A stretch of DNA of 64,000 bases, from positions 46,665 to 110,664 of the forward strand of contig CALLUD010000010.1 in assembly GCA_938011325.1 (NCBI GenBank). The letters are read 5' to 3'. Positions within the stretch are counted from its first letter, which is position 1; each line of letters begins with the position of its first letter. The translations under genes were made by a program, and so were the position numbers. Shown here piece by piece: positions 6,956-15,558 of this stretch. Origin of the DNA: an uncultured Spartobacteria bacterium (lineage in GTDB: Bacteria > Verrucomicrobiota > Verrucomicrobiia > Chthoniobacterales > JAATET01). The notes beneath the pieces are model-generated. The model did no database searches. It worked only from the letters and a program-made list of their open reading frames with translations, and was not told the origin of the DNA.

Positions 6956-9190
6956 CTACTGGACGAGTTCAGGTTTCGGATCGTTGACTCCCGGAAGCTC
7001 CGCGCGGCGAATCGGCGCCGGCTGATCAAACATGCCTTCCTTGAAGCTCGTGTTCGCGCGCTCGATGTAATTGACCTCCTTCAGCGCCACGTCGGAATCG
7101 ACGATGAACGGCTGGATCATGATGATGAGCTCGCGCCGCGTAACGCCTTTTTGGGTCGTGCCGAAAAAGTAGCCGAGTCCCGGGATGTCCTTGAGAAACG
7201 GAATGCCGGTCTGCAAGCGCGTTTCCTCGTCGCTGATCAAGCCGCCAAGCACGATCGTGCTGCGATTGGGAACGGTGACCGTCGTGTTCAGCACCTGCGT
7301 GCCGATGACCGGCACCTGGTTGCCCGAAATCTCCCGGTTCTCCTGCAGGTTGTCGTTCTTCTGCTTGATGTTCAGCGTGACCTCGTGGTTCGAGTTGATC
7401 AACGGTCGCACCTCGAGCTCGAGCACGACGTTCTTGTAATCGATGTTCGATGCGATCGAATTGCCGAGCGTGTTCACGTTGTTCACGTCGATTGCGGAGG
7501 TGAGCGTGCTCGTCGGGACCGGCACCTGCTGACCCGAGGCAATGACCGCCGACTGTCCGTTGGCCGTGTAAACCGTGGGCGCGGAGATCACCTCGAATTT
7601 GTTCGTGCTGTCGAGGGCGCGAACGAGAAAGTCCACCGAGTTTCCAATCGCGCCAAAGACGGTCAGGCCCGACAGCGCGGGAATCGCCGCCGTGGCGGCC
7701 TCCGCGGCGGTGGCAACCACATCGTCTGTGCCGGGAACGATGTCGAACGAGCCGTTGCGATAGGCGAGCAGATTGCTGATGTCCGACGCCGACCCGCTGC
7801 CGAGAAACTTCACGTCGCCGGCCTTGATGAGGTAATCGACGCCAAACTCGATGTTGTCGCCGAGCGTGAGCTGGCCGATCACGCATTTCAGGTAAACCTG
7901 CTTCGGTCGCTGGTCGAGCATCGAGAGCACCTGCCGTGCCTTCTCACGCGACTCCGGCGGACCAAACACAATGATCTTGTTCACGCTGCGGTCGGCAATG
8001 ATGCGCGAGTTGCCGACGATCACCGATTGCGGGGCCGTGTCCTGAGCCTGAAAAGTCGTGTTTCCCGAAAGGCTCACTCCACCGCTGCCACCGAGTGAAT
8101 TCGAACCGAATCCACTGTCGTTGAAATCGTTCGACCGGTTGCTTCCGCCACCCTGATTGTTGTTCTCGCCGCCGACAATCTCGGGCTTGCCGCTCTTCTC
8201 GTCGTCGCCCTCGACCAGCAGATTGGCGAGCACCGGCAACACCTCCTCGGCGCGAACGAAGCGAAGCGGAATCTCCAGCGGCTCTTCGAAACCGACACCC
8301 ATGTCGAGATTCTCGATGATCGACGAGATGGTCGGCATGCGGCTCTCCGGCGCGGAAACGATCACGCGATTCGTGCGCGTGTCCGCGAAAATCTGGATCT
8401 TTTGCGGCAGCGAAGAAACAAACTGGCCGGGCGAGGAAGCGTCCGGAGCCTGCACCGGCTGACCGTTTTCGTCCGTCACCTGGGGTTGCGGGGGCACGCT
8501 GCCGGGCTGTGCGGGCGAGCTTTCATCCGGCTTCTCGAACATTTCCTTCAAAATCTCCGCGACCTTTTCGGCATTCGCCCGCTCGAGCACGAAAAACTCG
8601 GTGATGGTTCGCGCGCCTTCCACGTCGATCACGTTCTTCAGCGCGATGAGACGACGCACCAGCGTCGACGTTTCCGTGATGACCAGCGCATTCACGTTCG
8701 GGACGGCGACAATGGATCCCAGATTTGGCCGCACCTGCACATATTGATTGAAGATGGTCAGGGCGTCCTCGCTCTTGAGGTAGCGGAACGGCATGAAGTA
8801 ACTGACAATTTCCTCCTTTTCGGGCAGTTGCTCCGGGTTTGTGTAAAGCGGCACCCCTTCGCTCTTCGCCTGCTTTCCGGTGCCCAGCAGCTTCGCGGTC
8901 TTGTCGTCCACATTGACGATCGAAAATCCGTTCAAAAGCAGCGCCGACTCCAGCAGGGCGATCGCCTGATCCCGTGGAATCTGGCCCGGCACGACGATGG
9001 AGAGCTTTCCAACTCCGGCCAGATTCGCATCGCGAATCAGCGTCTTTCCCGAAAGCATTTCGTAGAGATTGGCGACCTCGGTGACGTCGTTTCCGGGCAA
9101 CTGAACGTGGACCATGTCGTTGTTCGTCTGAGCCGGAAGATTCAGTGGCAGCGCGAACAACGCGAGAAGGAGGAGAACGCGGGGAAGCAT
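6956..9190 (-). CDS. gspD: Type II secretion secretin GspD
   Basis: I place the start at ATG 9190, giving 744 residues with a signal peptide MLPRVLLLLALFALPLNLPA; the upstream in-frame sequence is arginine-rich and unlike a protein N-terminus. N0 to N3 modules follow: VHVQLPGNDVTEVANLYEML, then several blocks of the type ALVITETSTLVRRLIALKNV and IIVFGPPESREKARQVLSML. A low-complexity Gly/Asn/Ser linker lies near residues 340-385. The secretin barrel at the C-terminus has VPNRSTIVLGGLISDEETR and GIPFLKDIPGLGYFFGTTQK. It forms the outer-membrane channel. Secretin length is usual (650-750). No pilotin gene is visible. Confidence 0.95.
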   Translation of the reverse strand: MLPRVLLLLALFALPLNLPAQTNNDMVHVQLPGNDVTEVANLYEMLSGKTLIRDANLAGVGKLSIVVPGQIPRDQAIALLESALLLNGFSIVNVDDKTAKLLGTGKQAKSEGVPLYTNPEQLPEKEEIVSYFMPFRYLKSEDALTIFNQYVQVRPNLGSIVAVPNVNALVITETSTLVRRLIALKNVIDVEGARTITEFFVLERANAEKVAEILKEMFEKPDESSPAQPGSVPPQPQVTDENGQPVQAPDASSPGQFVSSLPQKIQIFADTRTNRVIVSAPESRMPTISSIIENLDMGVGFEEPLEIPLRFVRAEEVLPVLANLLVEGDDEKSGKPEIVGGENNNQGGGSNRSNDFNDSGFGSNSLGGSGGVSLSGNTTFQAQDTAPQSVIVGNSRIIADRSVNKIIVFGPPESREKARQVLSMLDQRPKQVYLKCVIGQLTLGDNIEFGVDYLIKAGDVKFLGSGSASDISNLLAYRNGSFDIVPGTDDVVATAAEAATAAIPALSGLTVFGAIGNSVDFLVRALDSTNKFEVISAPTVYTANGQSAVIASGQQVPVPTSTLTSAIDVNNVNTLGNSIASNIDYKNVVLELEVRPLINSNHEVTLNIKQKNDNLQENREISGNQVPVIGTQVLNTTVTVPNRSTIVLGGLISDEETRLQTGIPFLKDIPGLGYFFGTTQKGVTRRELIIMIQPFIVDSDVALKEVNYIERANTSFKEGMFDQPAPIRRAELPGVNDPKPELVQ

Positions 9191-9194
9191 GAAG

Positions 9195-9833
9195 TTATTT
9201 CTGGATATTGACGGGCGGACGGATGATCCGCTTTGCCGCGTTGGGCGGCGTGGGCGCGGGATTGCCATTGTTGGGTGGCGGTGGAACCGCGGCGCCCGTC
9301 GGCCGCATCGGAGGCGTCTGCGGGGCGGTTCCCTGCAACGGGCGAACAATCTGCGGCTCCGTCGCCGGAGTGGTCGAGGCGTCCGCGGTGGGCTGCGGAA
9401 TGGCCATGTGTGCGCTCACCTGGAACACCGATGGATCGAACGAGAGGGAGGCCTGCTCCGTCCCCTGGCGGATCGTCACGGCGGAATTGCGAGCATCCTC
9501 GTTCACGACAATGGAAACCACTTCGAGGCCTTCGCCATTGGGCTCGCCGGCCACTACCGTAAGCGGCAGAAGCGAACGCTTGTCCCGCAGAAACACGACG
9601 GGCTTGCCCGCGACCTCAGCGATGCCGGTCAGCGCATATTTCGCCGCGAGTCCGGCGGAATCCTCGACGGCCTTCGTCTCCACGATAAAAGGCGAGCGTT
9701 CCCAGATCGTGGAAAATTCCTCCACGGGCGGCAGCTCGGGCGCAAAAACATCCGTGCCGGAATCCGCGAAGATGCCTGCAGGGCTCATTCCCACCACGAG
9801 CAGGAACGTCGAAATGAAAGTGCGCAAACTCAT
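9195..9833 (-). CDS. GspC-like periplasmic linker protein of the T2SS cluster
   Basis: 212 residues with a signal peptide or anchor (MSLRTFISTFLLVVGMSPAG), a segment WERSPFIVETKAVEDSAGLA-AKYALTGIAEVAGKPVVFL (about 44-83) and a long proline-rich tail (about 150-205). The pattern 'x-x-PF ... L-x-G-I/V-x-x-x-x-x-x-V-x-L' is that of the HR domain in GspC and of PilP, which docks the inner-membrane platform to the secretin. There is no PDZ or coiled-coil C-terminal domain, so it is shorter than classical GspC. It sits between gspM and gspD with a four-base ATGA overlap to gspM. The role as a secretin connector is inferred from position and the HR-like segment. Confidence 0.6.
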   Translation of the reverse strand: MSLRTFISTFLLVVGMSPAGIFADSGTDVFAPELPPVEEFSTIWERSPFIVETKAVEDSAGLAAKYALTGIAEVAGKPVVFLRDKRSLLPLTVVAGEPNGEGLEVVSIVVNEDARNSAVTIRQGTEQASLSFDPSVFQVSAHMAIPQPTADASTTPATEPQIVRPLQGTAPQTPPMRPTGAAVPPPPNNGNPAPTPPNAAKRIIRPPVNIQK

Positions 9834-10372
9834 GGAGAAACGGCCATTTCGCTGGTCGTGAAGACCTTCCCCAAGACAACGTTAAGTTCCATCGTATTGC
9901 CGTCCTCCGCCTTCTTCAACGTGAATTTCCTCAGGAACTGATCATCTCCGGGCTTCTGGACGGAGTAAATCCAGCGCGTCATCGCCTCGAGCGAGCCCTT
10001 CATGTCCAGCTCGATGAGCGTCGTGACGAGCTGTCCGGAACGCTCGAGCGGCAGGAGAGTGTTCCGCGTGAGGGTAAGCCCGTGCCGTTCGACCGACGAC
10101 CGGACGGTTTCGGTAAATTCCGGACCCGAGCGCTGTTCGTTGAAGACCTCCAGCGGGTGCTCGACGAGCCATTGCTTGCGCGCCATCCAGTAGGGCTTCT
10201 CCTCGAGGAGCAGGCGGACCTGTGCATTCTCGGCCTTGAGCCGCGCGACGGTCATCTTGGAAGCCCGAATCTGCTGCGCGATCCAGCGCACACCGATCAG
10301 GTTCGCCGCGAGAAACACGACAGTGGCGAGAACGGTCGCGAGCATGCGCTCCTTGGGAGTCAGCGCTCTCAT
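9830..10372 (-). CDS. Type II secretion GspM/PilO-like protein
   Basis: 180 residues: a short cytoplasmic N-terminus (MRALTPKERM), one membrane helix (about 11-32, LATVLATVVFLAANLIGVRW), a heptad-like stretch (RASKMTVARLKAENAQVRLL) and a ferredoxin-like periplasmic part with LIELDMKGSLEAMTRWIYSV. This is the GspM/PilO architecture, which pairs with GspL/PilN in the inner-membrane assembly. It overlaps gspL by four bases upstream and the GspC-like gene by four downstream. Sequence identity to classical GspM looks low; assignment leans on layout and gene order. Confidence 0.75.
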   Translation of the reverse strand: MRALTPKERMLATVLATVVFLAANLIGVRWIAQQIRASKMTVARLKAENAQVRLLLEEKPYWMARKQWLVEHPLEVFNEQRSGPEFTETVRSSVERHGLTLTRNTLLPLERSGQLVTTLIELDMKGSLEAMTRWIYSVQKPGDDQFLRKFTLKKAEDGNTMELNVVLGKVFTTSEMAVSP

Positions 10373-11613
10373 GGCGTCGTCCCCTCCGCAGCCAGCGCAC
10401 CGATCTCCGGCAGAATCTGACCCTTCATTCGAAAACTCGCGACCCCGGTTTGCTTGAGGGTCGGGAGCGCGTTATCCCACGTAATGTTGGCCAGCTCCTC
10501 CGATTTCTCGACCGCCTCGTAAAAGGAGGCGGCGAGCGGGTAGTTGTCCGCCTCCCCTTCAATCCAGATCTGGTCGCCCTCGATGCTGAACTTCGTAAGC
10601 CGGATCCCGCTCGCGGGAAGGGCCGCGACCACGTTGCGCAGAATCTCGAGCGGATACGTGTCGGTCTCGGCGGTCGGCGCGATCATGCTCCATTCCCGGG
10701 CGATCGACTCGAACGTCGCCACCTCGGCATTCAGCGCCTTCGACTCCGCGAGGAGTCGCGATGCCTGGAACTTCAGATACCCGAAATACGCGCCAAACAC
10801 GACGATCAACGCGACGTAAGCCGCCGCCACCGCGAGCACCAGCGTGCGCACCCGCTCGCGCTGCGCCCTTGCCGCGCTGGCCTGCACGGCCTGTGGGGGA
10901 CGCCATTCAAACTTCGCCCGTTCCAGCACCGGCAGGGGTTCGATCACCGCTTCCGACGAAGCCGTCCAGCCGGACGGAGCCACCCGGGCGGCCGCAAGGC
11001 CCTCGACCCAGCTAATAACTTTTAACGGTCCGGAAAGAATGCCCTCGCCCTGAAGTCGCAATGCCATCAGGCCAATCCAGGTCCGCATTTCGTCGGCTCC
11101 CGCATCGCGATCGATCGTCTCCCAGTAAACGACATCATTTCCCCGCCTGAACGCCGCGACGATGTCGCCTTCCTCCCGCCAGAGCGTCACCGAATCCGCC
11201 GGCAACGGAAGCAGAAAGGGCGATGCTTCGAATCGCTCCGTTCCATCGATGGCCGGCTCCTCGGGCCACTCCCCGGGAAACGCGGCCGCCACCACGAGCG
11301 TGCGCGCTTCCTCCGGGCGAAGCCGCAACGTGATTCCGTCGGCCCCCTGCCCGCGCGGCAAAAGGCCCCTCAGATCGAGTTCCAGACGCGCCGCCTCGAC
11401 GACCAGTGATTCGTCATTCCCTTCGATCCACAACGCCGACGCGATCACACGCCGCGCGGGAACGGCAATGATCCGCCGTGCTTCCGTGACAAGCGGATCA
11501 CCAATTCCGCCCAACCGCTGCGCAGCTCCGCCATCAGGCGCGAGTTTCCACGCCTGCCAGACATCATCGTAAAGCCGGAGGACCACCTCCGCTGCGGGAC
11601 CGCGTCGATTCAT
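10369..11613 (-). CDS. Type II secretion GspL-like protein
   Basis: About 414 residues from ATG 11613, whose ATGA overlaps the gspK stop; a purine-rich AGGAGG lies just upstream, though closer than usual, and an in-frame TTG exists at 11625. The N-terminal part (1-240) would be the cytoplasmic actin-like domain, with LRLRPEEARTLVVAAAFPGE. A single membrane helix at about 254-280 (TLVLAVAAAYVALIVVFGAY) is followed by coiled coil and a periplasmic ferredoxin-like domain (IRLTKFSIEGDQIWIEGEAD). That is GspL topology: it links GspE to the envelope machinery. The sequence itself is divergent. Confidence 0.75.
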   Translation of the reverse strand: MNRRGPAAEVVLRLYDDVWQAWKLAPDGGAAQRLGGIGDPLVTEARRIIAVPARRVIASALWIEGNDESLVVEAARLELDLRGLLPRGQGADGITLRLRPEEARTLVVAAAFPGEWPEEPAIDGTERFEASPFLLPLPADSVTLWREEGDIVAAFRRGNDVVYWETIDRDAGADEMRTWIGLMALRLQGEGILSGPLKVISWVEGLAAARVAPSGWTASSEAVIEPLPVLERAKFEWRPPQAVQASAARAQRERVRTLVLAVAAAYVALIVVFGAYFGYLKFQASRLLAESKALNAEVATFESIAREWSMIAPTAETDTYPLEILRNVVAALPASGIRLTKFSIEGDQIWIEGEADNYPLAASFYEAVEKSEELANITWDNALPTLKQTGVASFRMKGQILPEIGALAAEGTTP

Positions 11614-12512
11614 TCCTCCTGCCAATCAATCAAAGTCGAATCGCGATTCCTCTCGCCGACATCCGCGATCACTGCAATCCGATAATCGATGCCGCCGAGT
11701 TTTGCCGTGCTCTCGATGCGCGTCGGACCGGAGTTCGCCGAGAACCGCGCGGCAATCGTCTCCGCATTGAAAACGCCGAGCTGTCGCAGGAATTCACGGG
11801 CATCCTTGATGATGAGGTCGTCCGCCGTCTGGGCAATCCCGTCCGGCCCGCGACGCAGTTCGTCGATTTGCTCGGCCTGGTCGATCGGAATTCCGCACGC
11901 CCGCATCACATCGATCGAGGCATCCTGCAGGTCCACGGTGCGGCCGCCATGCACGGTAAAGTATTCAGCCCAGTTCGGCTTAACGGCGGCGACAACATCC
12001 ATTCCCTTTACCTTCTCCATCTCGTCAACGGAACGAAAGTCCCGATTCGCGGGGATCGAATATTGCGGTTGATCGACCAGATCCTGGGCCTCCGCGCCAT
12101 TCAACGAGGTGAGGTCGTCATGGTCCACCCAGTCCGAAAGGCAGTCGACAATGGTGCTGATGAACTCCTCCGGCACTTCCCAGATTTTGAAAAGCTCCTT
12201 CAAGGTCCGGTGCCCCTCCTCGCGGAGCAGGTGATTGATGTCGAGTCGCGACGCCTCGCTCATGATCCGCACCTCCAGCTCGGCGCCGTCCGGACTCTTC
12301 GATCGCAACAGCGAGTCCCAGCGCTTCATTCGCGGATGCAACCCATAGGCCACGCCCGTAAGCGCCAGCTGCCGCGCCTCGAAGCGGCGGCTTTGCAACG
12401 TCTGCATCTGAACGTCCGTCTCGACCATGCGCGCCACGGCAAGAACGGTGATCGACAGCACCGCGACACACCACAGCGTCAGCAACAAGGCACTGGCTCG
12501 CCGGCGGTTCAT
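11610..12512 (-). CDS. gspK: Type II secretion minor pseudopilin GspK
   Basis: 300 residues. The N-terminus MNRRRASALLLTLWCVAVLS is a short basic leader plus hydrophobic pilin helix lacking the Glu at position +5, as is normal for GspK. Then comes the large GspK-specific domain: EASRLDINHLLREEGHRTLK, IVDCLSDWVDHDDLTSLNGA-EAQDL, and IPANRDFRSVDEMEKVKGMD, corresponding to the helical (SAM-like) insertion that in known GspK helps bind calcium at the pseudopilus tip. It overlaps gspJ by four bases. It caps the pseudopilus together with GspI and GspJ. Confidence 0.92.
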   Translation of the reverse strand: MNRRRASALLLTLWCVAVLSITVLAVARMVETDVQMQTLQSRRFEARQLALTGVAYGLHPRMKRWDSLLRSKSPDGAELEVRIMSEASRLDINHLLREEGHRTLKELFKIWEVPEEFISTIVDCLSDWVDHDDLTSLNGAEAQDLVDQPQYSIPANRDFRSVDEMEKVKGMDVVAAVKPNWAEYFTVHGGRTVDLQDASIDVMRACGIPIDQAEQIDELRRGPDGIAQTADDLIIKDAREFLRQLGVFNAETIAARFSANSGPTRIESTAKLGGIDYRIAVIADVGERNRDSTLIDWQEE

Positions 12513-13138
12513 TCGCGCCCTCCCCGGCCTCTTTGCAGAGGCGGCAGCCAGTATTCCTGCACGGTTTCCTCATCCGTCGAGAGCTGCATGCTCAACTCGG
12601 CGATGCCGGGCCGGCCATTCGCGGCGGTCCAGGTTTCCGAGTAAATGGGATTCCGCGCCGGGGCAAAACGCCACCGCACCTTTCTCACATCCGGCAGCAA
12701 TCGCAGCCACGGACCGTCAGCCAGATCCCGGTCGCGCTCGTTCGGGCCGTCCTCCGCCCTGAAATAACCGATCGACATCACGTAGCTGCCCTTCCCATCA
12801 GGCAGCGCCGTGAGCGCGATCCCGTCCTTTTCATTGCGGCCAAACTTGAGAAATCCCGGCACCGGCCACGCCAGCACCTCGATTACGTCGCCCAAACCCT
12901 CGACCTGACGCACGCGCAATTCCACTTTCGCATCCGCGGGAAGGTTCGTGAAAAACCGCCGCACGAGATTCCGGAAGGCGTCCATGCGCTCCGACTCGAG
13001 CTGTTCCTCGACAATGGCCGTCGAAGCGTCGAATCCCGCGCGCACCGAGGCGAAGATCCCGCCGGCGAGCAGCGCGAAGATGGCAATGGCCATCAGGACC
13101 TCGACCAGCGTAAACGCGACTGTTCCCCGCCGTCTCAT
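12509..13138 (-). CDS. gspJ: Type II secretion minor pseudopilin GspJ
   Basis: Start chosen at ATG 13138, which overlaps the gspI stop by four bases and puts the prepilin leader right at the N-terminus: MRRRGTVAFTLVEVLMAIAI. The processed form would begin FTLVEVL with Glu at +5, but the residue before the cleavage site is Ala rather than the usual Gly. The remainder (209 residues) contains the GspJ-type YFRAEDGPNERDRDLADGPW and VRKVRWRFAPARNPIYSETW segments. It is a minor pseudopilin of the tip complex. Confidence 0.88.
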   Translation of the reverse strand: MRRRGTVAFTLVEVLMAIAIFALLAGGIFASVRAGFDASTAIVEEQLESERMDAFRNLVRRFFTNLPADAKVELRVRQVEGLGDVIEVLAWPVPGFLKFGRNEKDGIALTALPDGKGSYVMSIGYFRAEDGPNERDRDLADGPWLRLLPDVRKVRWRFAPARNPIYSETWTAANGRPGIAELSMQLSTDEETVQEYWLPPLQRGRGGRE

Positions 13139-13527
13139 TCGTTTCGATAGATCAGGTGGGACACGGTCCACTTCTGCTCGCCACCGTCCTCGACCCATTC
13201 GGCTCCCACACTCAACCGCCAGAAGCCGCGCAGCACCGTCTGCTCATCATCCTCGATTTCCTCGCGTTGGACGCGTTCGATGTAAACGACGCCATTGAAC
13301 TCCTCCTTGTTCTCGAACTCCCGCAACGCGCCGACCGACAGCCGGGCCAGACGATCCTGCATCTCGTTGCGAACCTCGGCCTCGCGTTTCGTCGCATTCG
13401 CGGCGCTCAGTGTCGTGTTCAGCGCAAGCATCAGCCCGATCACGGCAAACGCGAATACGCCAAGTGCCGCCAGCACCTCGACAAGCGTGAAGCCACGAGC
13501 CGATTTTCCCAAGACGCTACAACGCAT
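13135..13527 (-). CDS. gspI: Type II secretion minor pseudopilin GspI
   Basis: From ATG 13527 the protein has about 130 residues and begins MRCSVLGKSARGFTLVEVLA, a canonical prepilin leader cut after Gly (G^FTLVEV). An in-frame ATG at 13536 and a GTG at 13545 would lengthen the leader slightly. The start overlaps gspH by 11 bases. Size and the body (LSAANATKREAEVRNEMQDR, FWRLSVGAEWVEDGG) fit GspI, the nucleating minor pseudopilin. Confidence 0.85.
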   Translation of the reverse strand: MRCSVLGKSARGFTLVEVLAALGVFAFAVIGLMLALNTTLSAANATKREAEVRNEMQDRLARLSVGALREFENKEEFNGVVYIERVQREEIEDDEQTVLRGFWRLSVGAEWVEDGGEQKWTVSHLIYRNE

Positions 13528-13990
13528 ACCGCTCATCCGCGACACGTCCGGTAAGGATATCGAAATCGGCCTCTATCCACGAATCGCCCTCCTCCAACCG
13601 CACCGTCCACGGCGTCACAAGGCCGGTGGGCGAAAACTCCCACTGCTGTCCGGCAGGTTTCTGCCAGTCGTCGCCCGGCAGTTTTACGGACAGCTCGACC
13701 TCCCTGGGCAGGGAAATGACCTCCCCTTCCTCGGGCACGCCAAGTCCCGTTCGGCGGATCTCCAGCACCTGCCGGCGCCCCTCCAGTTGAGCCCGATACC
13801 GCTCGGCGCGCACCTGCTCCGCAATCGCCTCGACGGTTTCGCGCAGGCGCCGCTCGCGAATCGATGGACCCACCATCGGGATCAATGCCGCAAAGACGAT
13901 CCCGATGAGGGCGACCACAAGCATGATCTCGAGGAACGTGAATCCCCCGAGCGAAACGGACCTTGGAACTGTTCTTTTAACGGCCGACAT
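13517..13990 (-). CDS. gspH: Type II secretion minor pseudopilin GspH
   Basis: Start taken at ATG 13990 (MSAVKRTVPRSVSLGGFTFL), giving about 157 residues and a 14-base overlap with gspG; the neighbouring ATG at 13993 is equally possible. The leader ends in GG and the mature chain begins FTFLEIMLVVALIGIVFAAL, with Glu at +5. The rest is the GspH/FimT-type beta domain (RRLRETVEAIAEQVRAERYR, then LPREVELSVKLPGDDW). It is a minor pseudopilin between the GspG shaft and the GspI-J-K tip. Confidence 0.86.
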   Translation of the reverse strand: MSAVKRTVPRSVSLGGFTFLEIMLVVALIGIVFAALIPMVGPSIRERRLRETVEAIAEQVRAERYRAQLEGRRQVLEIRRTGLGVPEEGEVISLPREVELSVKLPGDDWQKPAGQQWEFSPTGLVTPWTVRLEEGDSWIEADFDILTGRVADERYAL

Positions 13991-14396
13991 CATCCTCGCT
14001 CGGGACGCCATCCGGGCCCAGCGAGTAGAGCGCATACTTGGTGGGATCGTTCTTGCTGGGATACTCGTATTGGTAGGGACGCCCCCATGGATCGACCGGC
14101 ACCTTGTCCACAAGTTTCTTCCAGCGCGGGGGTTTTGGCTCGGAAGTGGGCATGGTGACCAGCGCCTCCAACCCCTGCGCGGTCGTCGGATACGTCATGT
14201 TCCGCATCTGATACATCTGGAGCGCCGAGGCGATCGCCTGTTTGTCGGTTTCCACACGCTGCTCCTTGGCCTCGTCGACAACACCTCCGAGCATGTAAAT
14301 CGCCGAGCCGACCAGCACGGCAATGATGCCCAGCACGAGCATGATCTCAAACAGGGTGTAAGCCGCATCGCGGCGGAGGGGAGACGGTTTTTTCAT
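13977..14396 (-). CDS. gspG: Type II secretion major pseudopilin GspG
   Basis: 139 residues, the expected GspG size. The leader MKKPSPLRRDAA precedes YTLFEIMLVLGIIAVLVGSA; the +5 Glu is kept, but the cleavage junction is A^Y instead of the usual G^F/M. The C-terminal signature LVDKVPVDPWGRPYQYEYPS and YALYSLGPDGVPSEDD includes the acidic loop that binds calcium in known GspG proteins. It forms the pseudopilus shaft. It is the second gene of the operon; 23 bases separate it from the upstream secreted hypothetical. Confidence 0.94.
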   Translation of the reverse strand: MKKPSPLRRDAAYTLFEIMLVLGIIAVLVGSAIYMLGGVVDEAKEQRVETDKQAIASALQMYQMRNMTYPTTAQGLEALVTMPTSEPKPPRWKKLVDKVPVDPWGRPYQYEYPSKNDPTKYALYSLGPDGVPSEDDVGR

Positions 14397-14419
14397 GGAT
14401 CAATAATGGATGCTAAAGT

Positions 14420-15451
14420 CTAATCCGCAACAGGAGTCGCCGTAATATCCACAGGCTCGGGCTGCGGCAACTCCGGTTTCGGAGCCGGCTCGGGTTCCTC
14501 GGCAGCTTCCGCCGAGAAAATCTCCAGCGCCGTGTCGCGAAGGTAAACCTCCTTGCCAGGCGCCTCGAGCACGATCGAGTTCTCGCCGTCCTTCAACGCA
14601 CCCGGCTCCAGAAACAGCGACCCCTCCCGCCAGCCGGCGAAGATCGCCTTCCCGTCCTTTCGCAGGAATCCCGGATCGGTGAGGCTGGGAATCTCGGGCA
14701 CGATTCGGCCGGCGAGTTTTCCGTTGATCCACACTTTCACGGGGCGCCCCAGCGGCAAACCCAGAAATCGGGCCCGCAGCCGCGCCTCGCCGGAATCACC
14801 CTTCATCGGCACAACAAACTCCACGGCTTCCGACAAATCCGCGACGCCATCCTGCAATGCCGCATCGAGCACCGGACCAAACCACACATCGGGCGGTGCC
14901 AGCATCGCGTCCCCCTCCAGCTCGCGCGACAGCATCACGTCGCCACCCATTAGAAACGCCGGCCGCTCGCGATCCACGGCCACAAAGGTCGGTGTCGGCG
15001 CACACCAGTCGATCCGCACCCGGAGCAGCTGTTTCTGCCGCCCCATCACAAACAGCCGGCCCGATTCCTCGAGCACCTCGTCAGGCAATGCGATGGTGCG
15101 GCGGTTCAATCCCCGCACGCCTTCGGCGAGGTCTTCGACCAGCGTGATCTGCTTGTCGCTCACATCGCCCGACCAGAAGACCGCCGGTCCACGCTCGCCA
15201 TCCTCTTCGAAAATGAACGTTACGAAAATCCGTTCTCCCTTTCGCGCGCGCCGCAGCAGGAACTGCGTGTAGCCGACTCCCTCCGGCGTCATTACCTGTC
15301 GCGGCTTTCCGCTCAATCCTCGGGCCGTGATCCGCGCCTTCTTGATCGGAAAGTCAATCGAGACAAAGTCGTCCCCACGGGCAAAGCCGGCAGCCAGGCA
15401 AAGGGCCGCGGTCAGCCCGGCACCATGGCGCCACAGGCGGGGAATCAGCAT
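14420..15451 (-). CDS. Secreted hypothetical protein leading the T2SS operon, 343 aa
   Basis: A signal peptide (MLIPRLWRHGAGLTAALCLA, cut near FARG-DDF at about 26) is followed by a long beta-rich body with no family I recognise. Segments include RRARKGERIFVTFIFEEDGE, VKVWINGKLAGRIVPEIPSL and GALKDGENSIVLEAPGKEVY, which read like two jelly-roll or Ig-like modules. The last 30 residues are Pro/Glu-rich (EPEPAPKPELPQPEPVD). It is the first gene of the gsp operon, 23 bases before gspG, so a secretion-related envelope role or a secreted cargo is possible. Only position supports this. Confidence 0.7.
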   Translation of the reverse strand: MLIPRLWRHGAGLTAALCLAAGFARGDDFVSIDFPIKKARITARGLSGKPRQVMTPEGVGYTQFLLRRARKGERIFVTFIFEEDGERGPAVFWSGDVSDKQITLVEDLAEGVRGLNRRTIALPDEVLEESGRLFVMGRQKQLLRVRIDWCAPTPTFVAVDRERPAFLMGGDVMLSRELEGDAMLAPPDVWFGPVLDAALQDGVADLSEAVEFVVPMKGDSGEARLRARFLGLPLGRPVKVWINGKLAGRIVPEIPSLTDPGFLRKDGKAIFAGWREGSLFLEPGALKDGENSIVLEAPGKEVYLRDTALEIFSAEAAEEPEPAPKPELPQPEPVDITATPVAD

Positions 15452-15457
15452 CGCGCG

Positions 15458-15486
15458 AATATAGCGACGGAAAGATTCTGAAACAA
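15458..15486 (-). promoter_or_regulatory. Probable sigma-70 type promoter of the T2SS operon
   Basis: On the minus strand TTGTTT (15486-15481) and TATATT (15463-15458) are spaced by 17 bases. Transcription would start within a base or two of the ATG at 15451, so the message would be leaderless or nearly so. No other candidate is visible in the 107-base gap to the divergent GH3 gene. Confidence 0.45.
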
Positions 15487-15558
15487 GCCTCCGGACGGCG
15501 CTCCCGACGGTCGAAAATCCCTCGCCAACACTGTTCGTAGTGGCAGTATCTCGCGAGC

